Notes: generated by a model from the sequence alone, not told the origin. A DNA stretch of 7,505 nucleotides from Cyanobacteria bacterium NC_groundwater_1444_Ag_S-0.65um_54_12 (GCA_016267585.1 JACQUT010000193.1:1-7505), one strand, 5' to 3'. Positions 1 to 5,658 are shown, counted from the first letter of the stretch. A program made the numbers and translations.

Positions 1-636
1 GTTTGATACTTTGAAATCAATCAACTCCGTAACTTTCGAGCTACCGCCTAGCTCGGAATAAGTTCGCACGATACCTAGCTCGGGCTTGAACCAGACCGTC
101 AAATTAACTACTCGATTAGTAGCTTTTCCTTCGTCTAGCGTAGAAGTATAAGAGATCCGATGGCAGCCGCTAAACGTTCCTGCTGGTGCAGTAACGGTCT
201 CAACAGCATCTAGACGCGCCATGATCCGGTAACGAATGGCCAAACCATGGGTGTCCAGAAAAAAACCTTGCTGGGCTAACCAGCTATCGTTTAACCTGGC
301 CGGAGCAAAAAAGTAGACCAAGGGCGTTAACCTGGCATTATCGCCTGCGCCGGGAATATCTAGAGCTAGCGCGTCTTCTGTTCGTATAACGTCGAAGGTT
401 CCCTGATTCGTGATGTCCCCATTGCTGGCAAGACAGGTTTGTCGGATAGTAGCTATCAGCTGGTCATTATGCTGCTTCAGGCTAATTACCTCCAGATCTG
501 CCCGATTTCCGTTAGAAAGCACATAGCGCAGAGTGTCACCAACCATAGGTACGATAAGATAAGAAGTTACTGTAGCATTGGCTATACCATTACCAAGTTC
601 CAGCATTCCAAGTACCAGGGCAACGTAAAACCTCAT
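1..636 (-). CDS. Exported protein of unknown function (TapB/DUF3108-like), 3' end beyond the window
   Basis: The first 212 residues are visible, with no stop before the window edge. The start is the ATG at 634-636: an in-frame TGA lies 13 bases upstream (649-651) and an AAAAGG ribosome site sits about seven bases before the ATG. Residues 1-21 look like a signal peptide with a hydrophobic core and an A-N-A cleavage site, although Glu13 interrupts the core, so export is inferred. The mature part looks beta-rich. It has a 'VGDTLRYVL' stretch near residues 32-40, 'PLVYFF' near 105, 'TAPAGTF' at 149-154 followed by Cys158, and 'WFKPELGIVRTYSE' at 182-195. This order resembles bacterial proteins annotated as TapB-like or DUF3108-like, whose function is unknown; the match is by eye. 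It lies 123 bp downstream of rpiB on the same strand. No clear promoter or terminator was seen in that gap. Confidence 0.8.
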   Translation of the reverse strand, partial: MRFYVALVLGMLELGNGIANATVTSYLIVPMVGDTLRYVLSNGNRADLEVISLKQHNDQLIATIRQTCLASNGDITNQGTFDVIRTEDALALDIPGAGDNARLTPLVYFFAPARLNDSWLAQQGFFLDTHGLAIRYRIMARLDAVETVTAPAGTFSGCHRISYTSTLDEGKATNRVVNLTVWFKPELGIVRTYSELGGSSKVTELIDFKVSN

Positions 637-759
637 ATTGCAGCCTTTTCAGGTCGTCGTTGCTTCTCATCCTAGAACTTTGGCAAACGAAATACCGCAG
701 CAGATCAAGAGAGTTCGCTTGGCAATTTCGCTCAGGTTAAGAGGGCGATGAGCAGCTGT

Positions 760-1224
760 TTAAGGAAACGTATCAGCCGTGCCGCGTCCGACATCAAGCT
801 CCTGCAGCAGCTCGAGCCGCTTGCTATGCCGGCCACCTCCAAACTCGGTCTGCAAGAAAACCTTGGTGCATTCACAAGCCAAGTCTTCACCTAACATGCG
901 TGCTCCCAGGCAAAGTACGTTAGCATCGTTATGCTCCCGGGCCAGGCGTGCCGAAAATGGTTCATTTACCAAGGCAGCTCTCACGCCCTTGACCTTGTTG
1001 GCTAGCATGCTCATACCAATACCTGAGCCACAAATCAAAATTGCGCTATTTACTTCACCACGTGCCACTGCCTCGGCTACCGGCCGCCCGATAAGTGGAT
1101 AGTCAATGGGATCGGGAGAGTCACAACCCATGTCGACTACGCCATGTCCTTCTTGCTCGAGAAAAGCTTCTAATACTTCCTTCAAAAAGAAACCCGCATG
1201 ATCACTGCCGACCGCTATTCGCAT
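760..1224 (-). CDS. rpiB: Ribose-5-phosphate isomerase B
   Basis: This cytosolic enzyme of the RpiB/LacAB family interconverts ribose 5-phosphate and ribulose 5-phosphate in the non-oxidative pentose phosphate pathway. The protein has 154 residues, the usual length. The N-terminus carries the S7-D-H-A-G11 phosphate and sugar site. The anion-hole loop with the catalytic cysteine is C65-G-S-G-I-G-M71. The conserved H98-N-D-A-N102 motif follows, and the phosphate-binding R132-H-S-K-R136 lies near the C-terminus. All residues expected for catalysis are present, so it should be active. The ATG at 1222-1224 is preceded by a strong GGAGGG ribosome site at 1231-1236, six bases away. It lies 49 bp downstream of the TAG-interrupted gene and upstream of the exported protein gene. 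All three are on the minus strand and could be co-transcribed. Confidence 0.97.
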   Translation of the reverse strand: MRIAVGSDHAGFFLKEVLEAFLEQEGHGVVDMGCDSPDPIDYPLIGRPVAEAVARGEVNSAILICGSGIGMSMLANKVKGVRAALVNEPFSARLAREHNDANVLCLGARMLGEDLACECTKVFLQTEFGGGRHSKRLELLQELDVGRGTADTFP

Positions 1225-1273
1225 GAATTACCCTCCAAATTATGCCATGAGCCAAGCAACTACTCACGGAACT

Positions 1274-1699
1274 TTAGAAACCAACCAGCTCCTGATACAA
1301 GCCAGAAAGAGCATTCAGGGCTTCGTCCCGCTCATTTCCTGACAGCGGTCGAATTGCTGCGCCGAGTATTGCCACGAGTTGTCGCCAATCTGACGAATCA
1401 TTTGCTACACTGCACGGTAACTGACGAACTACCTGCTGGACCATAGCTGATTCCTGCCTGGTAGCAGCTACTAGGTCATCATTATCATCATGCCAAGGAA
1501 TAGCTTCATCATAGGTTTCAGAAAGTGTGCGGACATTGCTGCGCTGCCGCGACGCCAAGCCCAACCTGTCATTGATATGCTCCGTTAGCTCACGCACCGG
1601 GATCTCGCGCAGTGGTCGATTGCTTTCACCGACCTGAAACATACCAGTTTCAACTACCTGACGTTGCTCGGAGGTATCCGGGAGTCGCGCTATTTGCAC
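1274..1699 (-). CDS. C-terminal fragment of the TAG-split gene, hypothetical protein
   Basis: This 141-residue frame opens with a GTG two codons after the TAG at 1703-1705 and is in the same frame as the upstream fragment. No ribosome site precedes the GTG. The next in-frame ATG (1640-1642) also lacks one, so independent translation is doubtful and would depend on reinitiation. The sequence is polar and probably helical, with an Asp-rich patch (DDNDD) near residue 73. It has no recognisable catalytic motif, signal peptide or membrane segment. It ends 49 bp before rpiB. It is best read as the tail of the interrupted gene rather than as a gene of its own. Confidence 0.35.
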   Translation of the reverse strand: MQIARLPDTSEQRQVVETGMFQVGESNRPLREIPVRELTEHINDRLGLASRQRSNVRTLSETYDEAIPWHDDNDDLVAATRQESAMVQQVVRQLPCSVANDSSDWRQLVAILGAAIRPLSGNERDEALNALSGLYQELVGF

Positions 1700-1702
1700 C
1701 AG

Positions 1703-2074
1703 CTAGGTAATCTCGAGACTTTCTTCCGGCAACGCGATAGGATCGATTCCTACCGTATCCAGCATTTTTCCGACTTTAGCCAATTGAAAAATGAAAGAGC
1801 GGCTAAGTTGAATTTGTTTGCTGCTGATATAGGCTTCAAACGTGTCGAAATTCAACAAGCGATACAAGGCACGATCCCTGATGCGATGCACCAACACGGC
1901 CAATTTGGTCAATGGTTCTCGTACTACCACCAGCAGCTGGTCAAATTCGGCATCAGCAGCTATGGCCTCAGCTAAATTGGCATCTCCTGCAGGTGTTGGA
2001 GAGCTAGCGGTCGCCAACACCAATTCTAAATGTTCTGGCTTGCCACTGATGATAAGGCCTTGTTCATCACTCAT
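1703..2074 (-). CDS. N-terminal fragment of the TAG-split gene, hypothetical protein
   Basis: This 123-residue open frame is what would normally be translated from the interrupted gene. Its ATG has only a weak upstream ribosome site. Residues 1-50 are acidic and Ala-rich. Residues 57-104 are predicted helical and include the 'FDTFEAYISSKQIQLSRSFIFQLAKV' region, whose spacing looks like a helix-turn-helix in which the Leu-Ser-Arg-Ser segment would start the second helix. No enzymatic motif is visible. It is divergent from the tRNA-Pro gene, with 85 bp between. The product might fold alone if the helical module is a complete domain, but the break at residue 124 falls in what appears to be a continuing helical region. 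Confidence 0.5.
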   Translation of the reverse strand: MSDEQGLIISGKPEHLELVLATASSPTPAGDANLAEAIAADAEFDQLLVVVREPLTKLAVLVHRIRDRALYRLLNFDTFEAYISSKQIQLSRSFIFQLAKVGKMLDTVGIDPIALPEESLEIT

Positions 2075-2159
2075 AGCAGAAGTTTACCAGTAATAAATCC
2101 CACTCGGAGCTTTTTGGCACTCTTTACTTTAATTGAGGTAAAAGTTAACATTTTAGCTA

Positions 2160-2233
2160 CGGGATGTAGCTCAGCTTGGCAGAGCGCGCGGTTCGGGACC
2201 GTGAGGCCGGAGGTTCAAATCCTCTCATCCCGA
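2160..2233 (+). tRNA. tRNA-Pro (anticodon CGG)
   Basis: The 74-base sequence folds by hand into a full cloverleaf. The acceptor stem CGGGATG/CATCCCG has seven perfect pairs, starting with the C1-G72 pair typical of proline tRNAs. The D stem is GCTC/GAGC. The anticodon stem is CGCGG/CCGTG with one G-T pair, and its loop is TTCGGGA. The T stem GGAGG/CCTCT closes a TTCAAAT loop. The anticodon CGG is at 2194-2196, after U33 and before G37, and decodes CCG. The discriminator base is A2233. CCA is not encoded, because TAT follows. A TTGGCA at 2114-2119 could be a -35 box, but the -10 region near 2137-2143 is poor. It is divergent from the TAG-split gene and lies just upstream of the hipBA module. 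Confidence 0.96.
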
Positions 2234-2341
2234 TATGAATCACGGATCGGGCCCCATCTGTAAGTTCTTTTGCGCGCAAACGGATTAGGGCCTTGATCTG
2301 ATCGATCTGTTCTGATAGCCATTCCAGCCGAAAATCGTCCT

Positions 2342-2356
2342 TTGTTCATCATTATA
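2342..2356 (-). promoter_or_regulatory. Operator-like element 1 (inverted copy)
   Basis: TTGTTCATCATTATA matches the reverse complement of element 2 at 14 of 15 bases. It ends inside the -35 box of the hipBA promoter. It is inferred to be a HipB binding site from its position and repetition; no protein-binding evidence exists here. Confidence 0.6.
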
Positions 2357-2384
2357 GACAGCAATTGGGAAATTTGCGTATAAT
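2355..2384 (+). promoter_or_regulatory. hipBA promoter (-35 TAGACA, -10 TATAAT)
   Basis: A perfect TATAAT -10 box at 2379-2384 is preceded, with an 18-base spacer, by TAGACA at 2355-2360, which matches the sigma-70 -35 consensus in five of six bases. Transcription would start near 2391, giving a leader of about 22 bases before the hipB ATG. The boxes overlap two copies of the repeated 15-base element, so bound repressor would block RNA polymerase. This fits the autorepression known for HipB-type antitoxins. Confidence 0.75.
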
Positions 2385-2393
2385 GGTGAACAA
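2379..2393 (+). promoter_or_regulatory. Operator-like element 2
   Basis: TATAATGGTGAACAA begins exactly on the -10 hexamer and runs over the likely transcription start. It is an inverted partner of element 1 and a direct partner (13 of 15 bases) of element 3, which lies 21 bases downstream, about two turns of the DNA helix. Confidence 0.6.
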
Positions 2394-2399
2394 ATAGCG

Positions 2400-2414
2400 T
2401 ATCATTGTGAACAA
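2400..2414 (+). promoter_or_regulatory. Operator-like element 3, reaching the hipB start codon
   Basis: TATCATTGTGAACAA is a direct repeat of element 2 at 13 of 15 bases. Its last base is the A of the hipB ATG, so the element fills the place where a ribosome site would normally be. It could act as a downstream operator (roadblock) or, in the transcript, influence translation of hipB. Confidence 0.55.
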
Positions 2415-2716
2415 TGCCGAGCAAACCGCCCGTCTCTTTCCCCTCCGAGCGGCGCCTCCTTGCCGAATTTGGTGAGCGGCTTCGCCTCGCTCGTCTCAGG
2501 CGCAAGCTATCGGCTACCGCCGTGGCGCAGCGTGCCGGGATCTCACGCACGACGCTTTCGAATGCCGAGCATGGAAACCCGTCCGTCACCTTGGGGACGT
2601 ATCTTCGCATCCTGGCCACGCTGGGTCTTGAGAACGACATCAAGCAGCTGGCGGCCGATGACAAGGTCGGGCGTAAGCTGCAGGACCTCGCGCTTGAAAG
2701 GAGAGGATCGAGTTGA
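2414..2716 (+). CDS. hipB: HipB-type antitoxin, XRE-family DNA-binding protein
   Basis: This 100-residue protein is read as the antitoxin and autorepressor of the hipBA module. It would bind the repeated elements upstream as a dimer and hold the HipA kinase inactive. A Cro/C1-type helix-turn-helix spans about residues 18-72: 'FGERLRLARLRR' forms the first helix, 'SATAVAQRAGIS' the positioning helix and turn, 'RTTLSNAEHG' the recognition helix, and 'SVTLGTYLRILATLGL' the closing helices. The C-terminal 'DDKVGRKLQDLALERR' is typical of proteobacterial HipB-like proteins. No ribosome site precedes the ATG, since the upstream bases belong to operator element 3, so translation may be weak or use a near-leaderless route. 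The TGA stop overlaps the TTG start of hipA, implying translational coupling. Base composition is clearly richer in G+C than that of the flanking genes. Confidence 0.93.
   Translation: MPSKPPVSFPSERRLLAEFGERLRLARLRRKLSATAVAQRAGISRTTLSNAEHGNPSVTLGTYLRILATLGLENDIKQLAADDKVGRKLQDLALERRGSS
2697..2706 (+). promoter_or_regulatory. Ribosome binding site that sets the TTG start of hipA
   Basis: AAAGGAGAGG lies inside the end of hipB, with its GAGG six bases before the TTG at 2713-2715. No ATG or GTG is available in this frame nearby, and the protein sense begins right at the TTG, so this site decides the start. It is much stronger than anything upstream of hipB, so the toxin may be translated efficiently once hipB is translated. 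Confidence 0.8.
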
Positions 2717-4011
2717 GTGCCCTGCTCGAAGTCTGGCTCGACTGTGACTTCCTCCCGGTATGCCGAGTCGGGACACTGGGGCACGATAGGGGCCAGGTTC
2801 GCTTTCATTACGACAGGGACTGGCTCGCGCAACCATGCGCGTTCGCGCTGGACCCCGACCTCTCACTAGGTGACCACGCCTTCTTCCCGAAGCCGGAGCT
2901 TGGCAACTTCGGCGTTTTCCTGGACTCAACACCTGACCGCTGGGGCCAGACGCTGATGAAGCGCCGCGAAGCCCTCGCCGCCAAGGACGAAAACCGCACC
3001 GCTCGAACGCTCTATGCCTGGGACTTCCTCATCGGGGTGCAAGACCTCACGCGACAAGGCGCCCTCCGGTTCCGGCACGAGGGCACCCAGACTTACATTG
3101 CGTCAGAAGCACTGGCTGCTCCGCCAGTCACGAGCCTGGGCGAGCTTGCTGGCGTGGCACTGGAGCTGACGACAAAAAAAATTGACAACCTCGACGCGCT
3201 GCGCAGGTGGTTGACGGTTCTGGTCTCGCCAGGTGCTTCCCTGGGGGGCGCCCGTCCCAAAGCTAACTTCTCCGAGCGGGATGGTTCGCTGTGGATAGCG
3301 AAGTTTCCCGCGCGGGACGACGACCGCGACGTGGGCGCTTGGGAATTCCTCGTGCACGGTCTCGCGCGAAAGGCCGGCGTCGAAGTGCCGGAGGCCCGCG
3401 TTGTCAGTTTCAGCCATCCGTACCACACCTTTTGCGTGCGCCGCTTCGACAGGTCGCCTCGCGGCCGGCGGTTCTACGCTTCTGCGCTGACGTTGCTGCG
3501 CAAAGAGCGGAGCGAAGGCACGAGCTACCTGGAGCTCGCACAGTTCTTGCGAAATAACGGCGATCCCGGACACGTCGCTGATGACCTCGCTCAACTCTTC
3601 CGACGGGTGGTCTTCAACGTGTGCGTCGGTAATCGTGACGACCATCTGCGAAATCATGGCTTCATTCTCAGCTCGGGCGGCTGGCGACTCGCGCCGGCTT
3701 TCGATGTCAACCCGAACATCGACAAGGAAGACCATGTCCTCAACATAGACGAATCCGATAACCGTCCTGATCTCGCAACGGTGCTGTCGACCGCCGAGTT
3801 CTACGGCTTGGACCAGCAGACTGCCGAGACCATCCGGGAAGACGTCGCCAAAGTAGTAGACTGCTGGGAGATTGCGGCAAAGGCGTCCGGGATCGCAGGC
3901 GCTGACATCCTCGTGACGGCAGCCGCCTTTGCCGCTCACGCGATCCATAGGTCGGGCGCGGGCGGAACAGCCGCCAGCCGCACCCCGACCAAGATACGGC
4001 GGCGGTCATAG
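2713..4011 (+). CDS. hipA: HipA-type serine/threonine kinase toxin
   Basis: In E. coli, HipA phosphorylates glutamyl-tRNA synthetase, stops translation and induces persistence; other HipA-like kinases hit other targets, so the target here is unknown. The protein has 432 residues, the normal full length. The N-terminal subdomain covers about residues 1-125, with 'FALDPDLSLGDHAFFP' and 'FGVFLDSTPDRWGQTL'. The mobile ATP loop is S176-L-G-G-A-R-P-K183, and Ser176 aligns with the autophosphorylated Ser150 of E. coli HipA. Lys197 in 'WIAKFP' is the expected ATP-binding lysine. The catalytic loop is G306-N-R-D309-D-H-L-R-N314, and the metal-binding Asp331 lies in 'APAFDVNP'. All key residues are present. 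It starts with TTG, overlaps hipB by four bases (TTGA), ends in TAG, and converges on cinA 29 bp away without a visible terminator. The last 20 or so residues form a basic, Gly/Ala/Arg-rich tail unlike the conserved core. An A8 tract lies at 3174-3181. Confidence 0.95.
   Translation: MSALLEVWLDCDFLPVCRVGTLGHDRGQVRFHYDRDWLAQPCAFALDPDLSLGDHAFFPKPELGNFGVFLDSTPDRWGQTLMKRREALAAKDENRTARTLYAWDFLIGVQDLTRQGALRFRHEGTQTYIASEALAAPPVTSLGELAGVALELTTKKIDNLDALRRWLTVLVSPGASLGGARPKANFSERDGSLWIAKFPARDDDRDVGAWEFLVHGLARKAGVEVPEARVVSFSHPYHTFCVRRFDRSPRGRRFYASALTLLRKERSEGTSYLELAQFLRNNGDPGHVADDLAQLFRRVVFNVCVGNRDDHLRNHGFILSSGGWRLAPAFDVNPNIDKEDHVLNIDESDNRPDLATVLSTAEFYGLDQQTAETIREDVAKVVDCWEIAAKASGIAGADILVTAAAFAAHAIHRSGAGGTAASRTPTKIRRRS
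3174..3181 (+). repeat. A8 homopolymer inside hipA
   Basis: Eight consecutive A residues encode Thr154(third base)-Lys155-Lys156-Ile157(first base), just ahead of the ATP-loop region. In a G+C-rich gene this run is conspicuous. It is a possible site of polymerase slippage, which would truncate the kinase before its catalytic loop. Slippage itself is inferred. Confidence 0.8.
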
Positions 4012-4040
4012 GAATAACTTCAATCAAGCTTCCCGCAACG

Positions 4041-4988
4041 CTATTCCAATAGCTGCCAGCGCAAAAGATTCAATGCCTGCTGGGTAGCGAGCCATTTCAC
4101 TTGCTCGCGAGAGTGCGATCCGAAGTGAAATTCTTGCGAGCTGGCTCTGTCCGCTGGCCCAGCAATTGCCACGTACATGGTTCCCACCCGCTCCGCGGGC
4201 ACGCCTGGCGCAGCACCGGCATAACCAGTGATGCCGATTCCCCAATCGGTATGCAATACCTGTCTGACCTGCCGGGCGAGCGCTTCGGTCGTTTCACGGC
4301 TTACGTGGCCATACTGGGCGAGCAGTGTGGCAGAGACGCCCAGCAATTTGATCTTCTGTGGCACGGTATAGGCGACGATACCACCGGCAAAGTAATCAGA
4401 GCTGCCCGCGCTATCGGTGATCCGACTGGCCAGCAGGCCGCCGGTGGCACTTTCTGCCGTAGCCAGCGTCGCTTTGGCAGTGCGCAGCAGGCGGCCCACT
4501 ACCCCTGGCAAGGTATCGTCAGCGCAGCCAAAATAGTGATGACCGAACCGTTGCAAGAATTCGCTTCCCGTAGTTGCCAGAGACGCGATTCGCGGCACTG
4601 CCCAGTCTTGCCACATAGAATGAAATTCGTGCGGCGCATCAGGAAAAGCCAGCAGCCATCGTCCTTCGCGCACGATGCTTATCCCGCATGTCGTACCTGC
4701 TGGGTCAGGGATCGGTTCTGATGCTGAAATGCCCAGGAATTGGGCGATGGCTAGAATAGTGGTGTTGTCCGGCGCAGCTCCCAGACCGCCGAGGCATATG
4801 ATCATGTCTGCTTGACGCCAAGCTTGTTCCAGCGCTGCCGCTACTTTTGCAACGTCGTCGCCTAGCGTGGTAATGCGCTGCAGTTCAATACCGTTTCGTA
4901 CTAACTCTTGACCCAGGAAAACCGCATTGGTATCGCAAATCTGACCGTTGAGAATTTCCGTGCCGATAGAGAGAAGTTCAGCTTTCAT
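4041..4988 (-). CDS. cinA: CinA-family protein (nicotinamide-nucleotide amidohydrolase domain), shortened
   Basis: CinA proteins join an N-terminal MoaB/Mog-like domain, linked in some members to ADP-ribose pyrophosphatase activity, to a C-terminal PncC domain that deamidates NMN in pyridine nucleotide recycling. The chosen ATG (4986-4988) gives 315 residues beginning MKAELLSIGTEILNG, the standard CinA N-terminus; a longer reading to 5132 only adds antisense upp sequence. Residues 9-22 (GTEILNGQICDTNA) and 67-70 (GGLG) match the family. The usual TxDD after GGLG is here A-P-D-N, and about 45-50 residues normally following that region are missing, because full-length CinA has roughly 400-420. 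'FPDAPHEFHSMW' replaces the usual LPGVPSEM. The C-domain (about 163-315) keeps the Ser of the AES-x-TGG motif, but the usual Cys is Ala181. Later motifs, 'TDSAGSSDYFAGGIVAY' and 'VGTMYVAIAGP', are intact. The gene overlaps upp by 11 bases and ends in TAG. Confidence 0.9.
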   Translation of the reverse strand: MKAELLSIGTEILNGQICDTNAVFLGQELVRNGIELQRITTLGDDVAKVAAALEQAWRQADMIICLGGLGAAPDNTTILAIAQFLGISASEPIPDPAGTTCGISIVREGRWLLAFPDAPHEFHSMWQDWAVPRIASLATTGSEFLQRFGHHYFGCADDTLPGVVGRLLRTAKATLATAESATGGLLASRITDSAGSSDYFAGGIVAYTVPQKIKLLGVSATLLAQYGHVSRETTEALARQVRQVLHTDWGIGITGYAGAAPGVPAERVGTMYVAIAGPADRASSQEFHFGSHSREQVKWLATQQALNLLRWQLLE

Positions 4989-5640
4989 ACATCCCGAAAG
5001 TGCGATCGCCGGCATCGCCCAAGCCCGGCACAATATAGCCACGCTCGTCGAGATGATCGTCGATGGTGACCGTAAAAAGTGGCACGTCAGGATGGCTGTG
5101 ACGTAATTGCCGGACACCCTGGGGACTGGCAATCAAGCACAGGAATTTGATTCGCTCTACCCCACGCTCCTTGAACAAGTCGATGGTGGTTACGGCAGAG
5201 CCGCCAGTAGCCAACATGGGGTCAATTACCAGTACTAGCGTGGATGAGGGGTAGCTATTGGGAAGCCTGACATAATAGGTGACGGGATTCAGCGTAGCCT
5301 CGTTACGATAGAGTCCGATATGGCGAACTTCTGCCTCCGGTAGTAGTTCCATGGCTGGCTCTACCATGGCGAGGCCCGCTCGCAAGATGGGCGCAATTAC
5401 TATGGGGCGATCGCGCAGAGTCCTCCCTTCAGCCAGGCCAAGCGGTGTCTCGACAGTGATCGGCTCGGTTTGTAGATCACGCGTAGCTTCCAAAATAAGA
5501 AATTTTGCCAGCTCGCGAGCGCGCTGACGAAAGCGTTGGGCATTGGTATCCTTGTGGCGCAATTCTGCTAGTGCATGGTGCACGAGTGGGTGATCAAGAA
5601 TATGAACTAGGTTATCCACTGCCGGTGTCATTGCCGTCAT
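4978..5640 (-). CDS. upp: Uracil phosphoribosyltransferase
   Basis: This cytosolic type I phosphoribosyltransferase makes UMP from uracil and PRPP in pyrimidine salvage. It has 220 residues against about 208 in E. coli, with a slightly longer N-terminus. The segment 'VIAPILRAGLAMVEPAMELLP' (81-101) is the conserved core, with Arg87 as a PRPP contact. The PRPP-binding loop is V138-I-D-P-M-L-A-T-G-G-S148. The uracil-binding C-terminal motif is G201-Y-I-V-P-G-L-G-D-A-G-D-R213. The C-terminus is FGMYES instead of the common FGTK, because it is shared with the start of cinA. The ATG at 5638-5640 follows an AGGAG ribosome site at a good distance, which favours it over the ATG three codons later. 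The gene is the third of a rimO-pgsA-upp-cinA run. The 48-base gap after pgsA contains a hairpin. Confidence 0.97.
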   Translation of the reverse strand: MTAMTPAVDNLVHILDHPLVHHALAELRHKDTNAQRFRQRARELAKFLILEATRDLQTEPITVETPLGLAEGRTLRDRPIVIAPILRAGLAMVEPAMELLPEAEVRHIGLYRNEATLNPVTYYVRLPNSYPSSTLVLVIDPMLATGGSAVTTIDLFKERGVERIKFLCLIASPQGVRQLRHSHPDVPLFTVTIDDHLDERGYIVPGLGDAGDRTFGMYES

Positions 5641-5658
5641 GCTGACTCCTGTCTCTTT

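Larger units (their letters stand above)
1274..2074 (-). pseudogene. Single gene of unknown function interrupted by an in-frame TAG
   Basis: Reading from the ATG at 2072-2074, the frame is open to a TAG at 1703-1705. It then stays open in the same frame to a TAA at 1274-1276. The whole reading would be 266 residues with one interruption at position 124. The protein sense continues smoothly across the break (...ESLEIT, stop, LVQIARLPDTSEQ...), so I infer one ancestral gene with a point nonsense mutation, for example CAG to TAG. Neither side shows a frameshift or deletion. The N-terminal half has a 'YRLLNFDTFEAYI ... LSRSFIFQLAKV' stretch at residues 71-101, which resembles the small helical DNA-binding-like module of some phage, plasmid and ParB-associated proteins. 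I do not recognise the family. Alternatives are two separately translated polypeptides, suppression by a tRNA, or a sequencing error at one base. Confidence 0.6.

Noticed and set aside
439..675. Plus-strand 78-codon frame near the left end
   Set aside because: The opposite strand carries a 212-residue frame with a signal peptide, ribosome site and family-like motifs.
1703..1705. TAG reassigned to an amino acid throughout the genome
   Set aside because: cinA and hipA both end in TAG at the expected C-terminus, so TAG appears to work as a stop here. Reading through cinA would meet TGA seven codons later, so this is not decisive alone.
2212..2233. Direct repeat of the tRNA 3' end marking an att site
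   Set aside because: I looked for a second copy of the T arm and acceptor sequence between 2234 and 4041 and found none. Integration at the tRNA is only suggested by position.
2244..2307. Cluster of GATC sites and the GATCGATC palindrome downstream of the tRNA
   Set aside because: Four copies of a four-base word in a short stretch can occur by chance, and there is no sign of an origin or methylation switch.
2215..2832. Minus-strand open frame of 205 codons across the tRNA 3' end, operators and hipB
   Set aside because: It would read through a tRNA gene, the hipBA promoter and hipB antisense. Its composition is Arg/Ser-rich nonsense and it has no domain.
3103..3948. Long minus-strand open frame (281 codons) opposite hipA
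   Set aside because: hipA on the other strand has all its family motifs. Long antisense frames are expected in G+C-rich genes, and this one has no recognisable domain.
4012..4040. Bidirectional terminator between hipA and cinA
   Set aside because: The 29 bases contain no stem-loop and no T or A tract of the needed kind.
4101..4721. Plus-strand open frame of 206 codons opposite cinA
   Set aside because: It is the antisense shadow of cinA, with no ribosome site and no family resemblance.
4989..5132. Upstream extension of cinA by 48 residues
   Set aside because: The extra residues lie inside upp and show no conservation. The family N-terminus MKAELLSIGTE begins at 4988.
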